A stretch of 20,657 bases of DNA, from assembly GCA_002493515.1 (NCBI GenBank), contig DKYZ01000025.1, positions 1-20,657 on the forward strand, read 5' to 3'. The position numbers and the translations under genes are program-made. Shown piece after piece: positions 16,069 through 20,657 of the stretch; within the stretch, counting starts at the first letter, position 1, and each line of letters opens with the position of its first letter. This DNA is from Porphyromonadaceae bacterium UBA7087 (GTDB lineage Bacteria; Bacteroidota; Bacteroidia; Bacteroidales; Muribaculaceae). The notes under the pieces were generated by a model that was given only the letters and a program-made list of their open reading frames with translations, had not been told where the DNA came from and searched no databases.

Positions 16069-17913
16069 ATGAAAGCTATAACGACAGTAATGAAAACAGT
16101 CATGGCGGCAGGGGCCATGACACTCCTCTGCCCGGCGGCCAACGCCTCGGAGGGGGTAGAGATAAATCATCTCGGAGTGAACAATACCCTGGTGAGGGTC
16201 ACAGGAGAGGGCAACTACATCATGCTCCCGGTGCAGGAGGCAAACGATGATGCCCGTGTCAACGTGCTTGTCGACGGCAAAATCGCCGAGACAATATACG
16301 TGAGGCTGGCAAGCTCGAAGACGGATTACACGGTGCCTTTCGACCTCACCCCATACAAAGGGAAAAATGTCATTCTTGATGTGGTGACGCCGCAAGGACG
16401 GAGCTCCGTGCGCGAGGCCAAGGAGGATGTATGCTGGAAAGGAATCGCCCTTGCCGACAAACTTGACTATACAGACCGCGAGACCCGCTTCCGTCCTCTT
16501 TTCCACCACACCCCGCAATATGGCTGGATGAACGACCCCAACGGCATGTTCTATAAAGACGGTGTCTGGCATCTTTACTACCAGTATAATCCCTACGGGT
16601 CAAAATGGCAGAATATGTCATGGGGACACTCCACTTCCTCCGACCTCGTGAACTGGGAACATAAGCCGGTGGCATTGCGGCCAGACGGGCTGGGCTCGAT
16701 TTTCAGCGGAAGCTGCGTCGTGGACACCAACAACACCGCCGGAATGGGCAAGGACGAGGTAATCGCCCTCTACACATCGGCTGGCACAAGCCAGATGCAG
16801 AGCATGGCGCATAGCTCTGACAACGGCATTACTTTCAACGTCTATCCCGCAAACCCCGTGATAACGCTGGAGAGCGAGGCGCGCGACCCCAATATGTTCT
16901 GGAACGAGAGAACCGGAGAATGGAATCTCGTCCTGGCGCACGCCCTTGACCACGAGATGCTATTCTTCACCTCCCCCGACCTTAAGGAATGGACACTCCA
17001 GAGCGCATTCGGCAAAGGAATAGGCGCACAAGACGGCGTCTGGGAATGTCCCGACCTGTTCGAGCTCCCGGTGGAGGGAACGGATGAGAAGAAATGGGTA
17101 CTGATTTGCAACATCAACCCCGGCGGACCGTTCGGAGGCTCGGCCGTGCAGTATTTCGTTGGCGACTGGGACGGAAAGAAATTCACCGCCGACACCCTTC
17201 CGGACGGCAGCATACCCACCAAATGGCTCGACTACGGCAAGGACAACTATGCGCTTGTAAGCTGGAGCGGGGCTCCCGACGGACGACGCACCGCCATCGG
17301 ATGGATGAGCAACTGGCAATATGCGGCCGATGTCCCCACAATGCAATACCGCAGCGCCAATACCCTGCCGCGTGAGATAGGGCTTTTCCGGGGCCCGGAC
17401 GGAGAGGTCTACGCATCGAGCGCTCCCTCGCCCGAGCTCCTCGGGATGCGTGGCAAGCTCACAGAGAGCGCTTCCAGAATCAATGCCGGCTCCAAGGCAC
17501 GCTCATTCCGCCTGCCGGAGGCGAACGACGGAGTATGCGAGATCCTAATGGACATAGACGCCGCCAAGGCGGATAACGTCACCTTAACCCTTTCCAACAA
17601 GGCGGGCGACGAGGTAGTGATGACCTACGACCGCAAGGCATCGCAATTCTCCTTCGACCGCACTCGAAGCGGAATAGTGGACTTCAGCGAGAGTTTCCCG
17701 GCTATAACGGTATCACCCACTTACGAGAAAAACGGGAAAATATCACTCCGGATCTTCATCGACCGCTCGAGCATAGAGCTCTTCGGAAACGAGGGCAGAT
17801 TCGTGATGACAAACCTTGTGTTCCCGACACAGCCCTACTCCACTCTCTCGGTGGCATCCTCGGGCAACGCGAAAATCAGCAATCTGAAGATTTTCTCCGT
17901 CAAGACAAAATAA
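16069..17913 (+). CDS. GH32 exo-type fructosidase with N-terminal DUF4980 domain
   Basis: 614 residues. Signal peptide MKAITTVMKTVMAAGAMTLLCPAANASEG (probably cut after Ala26, no lipobox), so periplasmic or secreted rather than lipid-anchored; a second Met at 16090 is a possible start. Residues about 28-135 match the DUF4980 domain often found before Bacteroidetes GH32 domains. The catalytic propeller starts at FRPLFHHTPQYGWMNDPNG (141-159). The nucleophile Asp156 (WMNDPNG), transition-state stabilizer Asp273 (ARDP) and acid/base Glu326 (WECP) are all present. The C-terminal beta-sandwich includes the typical LRIFIDRSSIELFGNEG. It hydrolyses terminal fructose from fructo-oligosaccharides, comparable to BT1759, BT1765 and BT3082; inulin versus levan preference cannot be read. 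It heads the operon with the MFS transporter and fructokinase and faces the regulator gene. Confidence 0.93.
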   Translation: MKAITTVMKTVMAAGAMTLLCPAANASEGVEINHLGVNNTLVRVTGEGNYIMLPVQEANDDARVNVLVDGKIAETIYVRLASSKTDYTVPFDLTPYKGKNVILDVVTPQGRSSVREAKEDVCWKGIALADKLDYTDRETRFRPLFHHTPQYGWMNDPNGMFYKDGVWHLYYQYNPYGSKWQNMSWGHSTSSDLVNWEHKPVALRPDGLGSIFSGSCVVDTNNTAGMGKDEVIALYTSAGTSQMQSMAHSSDNGITFNVYPANPVITLESEARDPNMFWNERTGEWNLVLAHALDHEMLFFTSPDLKEWTLQSAFGKGIGAQDGVWECPDLFELPVEGTDEKKWVLICNINPGGPFGGSAVQYFVGDWDGKKFTADTLPDGSIPTKWLDYGKDNYALVSWSGAPDGRRTAIGWMSNWQYAADVPTMQYRSANTLPREIGLFRGPDGEVYASSAPSPELLGMRGKLTESASRINAGSKARSFRLPEANDGVCEILMDIDAAKADNVTLTLSNKAGDEVVMTYDRKASQFSFDRTRSGIVDFSESFPAITVSPTYEKNGKISLRIFIDRSSIELFGNEGRFVMTNLVFPTQPYSTLSVASSGNAKISNLKIFSVKTK

Positions 17914-17967
17914 TCAGACCCGCAAAAACCTGAAATATATTTATAACAGACATATATTAAGATAGAT

Positions 17968-19152
17968 ATGGAAGCTGCAAAAGCAATCGTACCCGCCGAC
18001 CGCAAATCTTTCCTGATGCAGATAATCCCGGTGATGCTCTGTTTCTTCGCCATGGGATTCGTCGACCTGGTAGGCACCGCCTCCAACTACGTGCAGAAAG
18101 ACCTCGGCCTGACCGACTCACAGGCCAACCTCTTCCCCTCGCTGGTGTTTTTCTGGTTTCTGATCTTCTCGGTGCCAACCGGAATGTTGATGAACCGTAT
18201 CGGCCGCAAGATGACAGTGCTGATAAGCCTTGCGATCACAGCCGTCTCTCTCGTGATACCCGTCTTCGGCGACAGCTATGCCGTGATGCTGATATCCTTC
18301 TCGCTGCTTGGCATCGGCAACGCGGTGATGCAGACCTCGCTCAACCCGCTGGTGTCAAACCTGATAAGCGGCGACAAACTCGCCTCCACGCTGACCTTCG
18401 GCCAGTTTGTAAAGGCGATAGCCTCATTCCTGGCTCCCGTGCTCGCCGCCTGGGGCGCCACCACCTACTTCCCTACCTTCGGACTCGGATGGAGAGCGCT
18501 CTTCGTGATCTACGCCGTAATAAGCATCCTCTCGGTCGCGGCACTGGGCGCCACCCCCATCCATGAGGAACGCCCCGACAAAGCCTCAGGCGTAATGGAG
18601 TGTCTGCGTCTGCTCGGACGCCCCTTCATACTTCTGTGTTTCCTCGGCATCATGTGCCATGTGGGAATTGATGTGGGCACCAACACCACAGCTCCAAAGA
18701 TTATCATGGAGCGTCTCGGACTACCTCTTGAGGAGGCCGGATTCGCCACAAGCGTATATTTCATCTTCCGCACGGCGGGATGCTTCCTGGGCGCCTTCAT
18801 CCTCCGCGCCATGTCGCCCAGGAAATTCTTTGCCATAAGCGTTATAATGATGGCTGCCGCCATGGCGATGCTGTTCACGTGTGACACATTGTCCTCGATA
18901 TATGTGGCTCTTGGCCTGGTAGGCTTCGGCAACTCCAATATCTTCTCCATAGTCTTCTCCCAGGCTCTGCTGTATACCCCTAACGAGCGCAACGAGGTAT
19001 CTGGACTGATGATCATGGGACTCTTCGGAGGGACGATATTCCCGCTGGCTATGGGATTCGCGGCAGACGCCGTAGGACAGTGGGGCTCTGTAGCCGTGAT
19101 GACGGCCGGAGTGGCATATCTTCTATATTATACCTTTAAAATCAGAAAATAA
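17968..19152 (+). CDS. MFS monosaccharide transporter, probable fructose importer (BT1758-like)
   Basis: 394 residues, almost wholly hydrophobic, with about 12 membrane helices, the first at about 17-37. The loop after helix 2 has the MFS motif-A-like GMLMNRIGRKM (73-83). The central loop (about 198-215, ATPIHEERPDKASG) divides the two halves. The overall shape fits the fucose/glucose-galactose:H+ symporter-like group. The place between GH32 and fructokinase argues for carrying free fructose from periplasm to cytoplasm, the role assigned to BT1758. The gene starts 54 bases after the GH32 stop with no terminator between them, and ends 10 bases before the kinase. Transport class is firm; substrate is inferred from context. 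Confidence 0.88.
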   Translation: MEAAKAIVPADRKSFLMQIIPVMLCFFAMGFVDLVGTASNYVQKDLGLTDSQANLFPSLVFFWFLIFSVPTGMLMNRIGRKMTVLISLAITAVSLVIPVFGDSYAVMLISFSLLGIGNAVMQTSLNPLVSNLISGDKLASTLTFGQFVKAIASFLAPVLAAWGATTYFPTFGLGWRALFVIYAVISILSVAALGATPIHEERPDKASGVMECLRLLGRPFILLCFLGIMCHVGIDVGTNTTAPKIIMERLGLPLEEAGFATSVYFIFRTAGCFLGAFILRAMSPRKFFAISVIMMAAAMAMLFTCDTLSSIYVALGLVGFGNSNIFSIVFSQALLYTPNERNEVSGLMIMGLFGGTIFPLAMGFAADAVGQWGSVAVMTAGVAYLLYYTFKIRK

Positions 19153-19162
19153 ACGATAAATC

Positions 19163-20041
19163 ATGAAAGACGTAATAGTTGGAATGGGTGAGGCTCTCTG
19201 GGATGTCCTCCCCGAGGGTAAGAAAATCGGTGGCGCACCGGCGAATTTCGCATATCACGTGTCGCAGTTCGGGCTTCCGAGCTGTGTGGTGAGCGCAGTC
19301 GGAATGGACATTCTCGGTAACGAGATTGTGGAGAACCTCACTTCAAAGGGCCTCAACCAGCAGATTGCTAAGGTGCCCTACCCGACCGGCACCGTACAGG
19401 TGGAGATAGACCAGGCGGGAATCCCGCAGTATGACATAAAGGAGAATGTGGCTTGGGACAACATCCCGTTCACTCCGCAGCTTGAGTCGCTGGCACGCGT
19501 CACCCGCGCGTTCTGCTTCGGCTCCCTCGCACAGCGCAACGTCGTGTCGCGCGACACCATCAACCGCTTCCTCGACACGATGCCCAAGCGTGACGACTCG
19601 TTGGTGGTATTCGACGTCAATCTCCGCCAGGGATTCTACAACAAGGATATTCTCTGCAATTCGATGAGGAAGTGCAATATCCTCAAGATCAACGACGAGG
19701 AACTGGTGACGGTGAGCCGCATGTTCGGCTATCCCGGCATCGACCTGCAGGACAAATGCTGGATTCTTCTGGGCAAATACAACCTGAAGATGCTCATCCT
19801 GACGTGCGGCATCAACGGCAGCTACGTCTTCACACCGGGACAGGTTTCTTTCCAGCCCACACCGAAAGTGGAGGTTGCCGACACTGTAGGCGCCGGCGAC
19901 TCCTTCACGGCGGCCTTCATCGCAAGCATCCTGAAGGGTAAGTCGGTAGAACAGGCCCATTCCATCGCGGTGCGCACATCCGCCTTCGTCTGCACCAAAA
20001 ACGGCGCCATGCCCATCCTCCCCTCCGAGCTGACGGACTAA
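19163..20041 (+). CDS. PfkB-family fructokinase (BT1757-like)
   Basis: 292 residues, a normal length for a ribokinase/PfkB sugar kinase. MGEALWDVLPEGKKIGGAPANFAYH (8-32) holds the substrate-binding Asp and the GG-A-N signature of fructokinases. DTVGAGDSFTAAF (240-252) is the second PfkB signature, with catalytic base Asp246 and the anion-hole Gly-Ala-Gly. VFDVNLRQGFY and LKINDEEL are the usual kinase core segments. It phosphorylates cytoplasmic fructose, most likely to fructose-6-phosphate, which enters glycolysis directly. It is the last gene of the operon, 10 bases after the MFS stop, and is followed by a strong terminator. Confidence 0.93.
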   Translation: MKDVIVGMGEALWDVLPEGKKIGGAPANFAYHVSQFGLPSCVVSAVGMDILGNEIVENLTSKGLNQQIAKVPYPTGTVQVEIDQAGIPQYDIKENVAWDNIPFTPQLESLARVTRAFCFGSLAQRNVVSRDTINRFLDTMPKRDDSLVVFDVNLRQGFYNKDILCNSMRKCNILKINDEELVTVSRMFGYPGIDLQDKCWILLGKYNLKMLILTCGINGSYVFTPGQVSFQPTPKVEVADTVGAGDSFTAAFIASILKGKSVEQAHSIAVRTSAFVCTKNGAMPILPSELTD

Positions 20042-20074
20042 ATCCCCATATACACGCACACAAATATCACTGAG

Positions 20075-20102
20075 GCTGCCCCTTTGCGGGGCAGCTTTTT
20101 TT
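20075..20102 (+). terminator. Rho-independent terminator of the GH32-MFS-fructokinase operon
   Basis: GCTGCCCC (20075-20082) pairs perfectly with GGGGCAGC (20088-20095) around a 5-base loop, followed by seven T residues (20096-20102). It lies 34 bases after the fructokinase stop. Confidence 0.92.
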
Positions 20103-20121
20103 CTCGTCTTACCTCAATTTT

Positions 20122-20346
20122 CTACAATAAAGCGACTAGCCAATTGTCTCCCATTTCAGCAAAAAATAACGATAATAGTCTGATTTCAGCCTTTTTTTCA
20201 GTGTTAAAAATACCACCCTCACCGTTGAGCATACCGCATAACGTTTCCATTCCACGGTCAAGCTGTCCGGTGGTCTCCTTAAACTCGACATCGACCCCTT
20301 CATGGCTTCCAGCCAAATTCTGTATGTAGTCTAAATCAATTGCCAT
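20122..20346 (-). pseudogene. Truncated AlbA_2 (Schlafen/RecG-like) putative DNA-binding domain fragment
   Basis: A 74-codon minus-strand frame whose first 44 or so residues match the start of AlbA_2-domain proteins: EGVDVEFKETTGQL, then DRGMETLCGMLNGEGG. In intact relatives the Gly-Gly turn is followed by a hydrophobic strand and several hundred more residues. Here the frame runs into an unrelated 29-residue end (IFNTEKKAEIRLL...) and stops beside the fructokinase terminator. It is best read as the 5' remnant of a gene cut by deletion or rearrangement. A -7-like TAACTTTA lies at 20369-20376 upstream. Whether the fragment is translated is unknown. Confidence 0.65.
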
Positions 20347-20657
20347 ATATTCAGCGGTATGATGGATGTAAAGTTACGAAATATTATTGAGATTCAGGAT
20401 ATTTCAGTCAACAAAATTTCACTGCGGAAGCGGATAGAGGCGTAGTAGCTCACGGTGTTGTCATCGGCTACATCCCGACTGCCTCCAACGCCTCATGACG
20501 ATGCTACCGCATAGCCGGCACAAGACTCAAGTCCGGGTTCTTATATATCTTGCCGATTTCTGAGGATTCGGACAAAATAAAAATCGCTGAAAATGTCTGA
20601 TTTTCAGCGATTTTCCACTTTTGGTGGTCTTTATAAGTGACCCCGGAGAGGTATGTC
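20347..20657. other. Intergenic end region without a recognisable gene
   Basis: I find no convincing complete gene here. Short stretches read as plausible protein in one frame but are broken: a plus-strand segment at about 20427-20483 stops at a TGA, and a minus-strand frame of about 50 codons is open from the window edge to a stop at 20504-20506. The latter could be the tail of a neighbouring gene or chance. The main visible structure is the palindrome at 20580-20614. The mix of fragments suggests degenerate or repetitive DNA at a rearranged boundary. Confidence 0.35.
20580..20614. repeat. Perfect 15-bp inverted repeat (hairpin)
   Basis: AAAATCGCTGAAAAT (20580-20594) and ATTTTCAGCGATTTT (20600-20614) are exact reverse complements around a 5-base loop GTCTG. 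The ends are A-rich and T-rich, so the RNA could act as a terminator in either direction. No T-run lies beyond the stem itself. A repeat-element end is the main alternative. Confidence 0.7.

Noticed and set aside
15966..16250. Small plus-strand frame overlapping the start of the DUF4980-GH32 gene
   Set aside because: It overlaps the signal peptide and first domain of the GH32 gene in another frame, with low-complexity composition and no promoter of its own beyond that of the GH32 operon.
20625..20657. Possible 3' end of a minus-strand tRNA (GTGACCCCGGAGAGG)
   Set aside because: The sequence superficially resembles the acceptor end of a tRNA gene read in reverse, but no T-loop with the conserved bases at the right spacing could be fitted before the window ends.
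1..20657. CRISPR array, insertion sequence or integrase
   Set aside because: No regularly spaced repeats, transposase or recombinase motifs were seen; the only repeats are the promoter elements and the hairpins listed.

Overview
The window reads as chromosomal DNA from a gut member of the Bacteroidales. The basis is a SusC/SusD pair, a hybrid two-component sensor-regulator, TAnnTTTG-type -7 promoter elements and A-rich rather than Shine-Dalgarno start regions. Muribaculaceae (or a near relative) is my best guess from protein style, including short C-terminal tails of the form YDxSGR...(G/S)IY...G.KI. The family-level placement is inference.

Left edge (1-2420, plus strand): two exported-type proteins of unknown role. 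The first is a C10 (streptopain-like) peptidase homologue that has lost both its catalytic Cys and His. The second is a beta-propeller-like protein with HAF-type repeats. They are visibly more AT-rich than the rest. A hairpin at 2426-2454 closes this block and the block facing it.

Core (2499-20041): a fructan utilization locus matching the Bacteroides thetaiotaomicron BT1754-BT1765 type in content. A minus-strand operon runs susC (8123-11161), susD (6424-8100), a DUF4960 surface lipoprotein (4928-6391) and an unusual LamG-GH32 enzyme (2499-4853). A hybrid two-component system (13014-15758, minus) carries a periplasmic sugar-binding domain, histidine kinase, receiver and AraC-type DNA-binding domain. 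Divergent from it, a plus-strand operon encodes a DUF4980-GH32 fructosidase (16069-17913), an inner-membrane MFS sugar transporter (17968-19152) and a PfkB fructokinase (19163-20041), closed by a strong terminator. The expected flow is: glycan captured at the surface by SusD and the DUF4960 protein, imported by SusC, trimmed by GH32 enzymes to fructose, sensed by the hybrid regulator, carried to the cytoplasm by the MFS protein and phosphorylated.

Two observations stand out. A 16-base element, CATnGGCACGATTTTT, lies upstream of both susC and the second GH32 gene, in the same orientation relative to each. At the GH32 promoter it overlaps a tandem direct repeat of TCATAGGCACG. It is a strong candidate operator for the hybrid regulator. 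Second, the GH32 enzyme in the susC operon has Glu in place of the nucleophile Asp (WTNECHG instead of WMNDPNG) and is fused to a LamG-like domain.

An AAA-ATPase/PD-(D/E)XK protein (11439-13010) with its own promoter is inserted between the susC operon and the regulator. Its stop is only three bases from the regulator's stop. The right edge holds a truncated AlbA_2-domain fragment and a perfect 15-bp palindrome in otherwise unassigned DNA.
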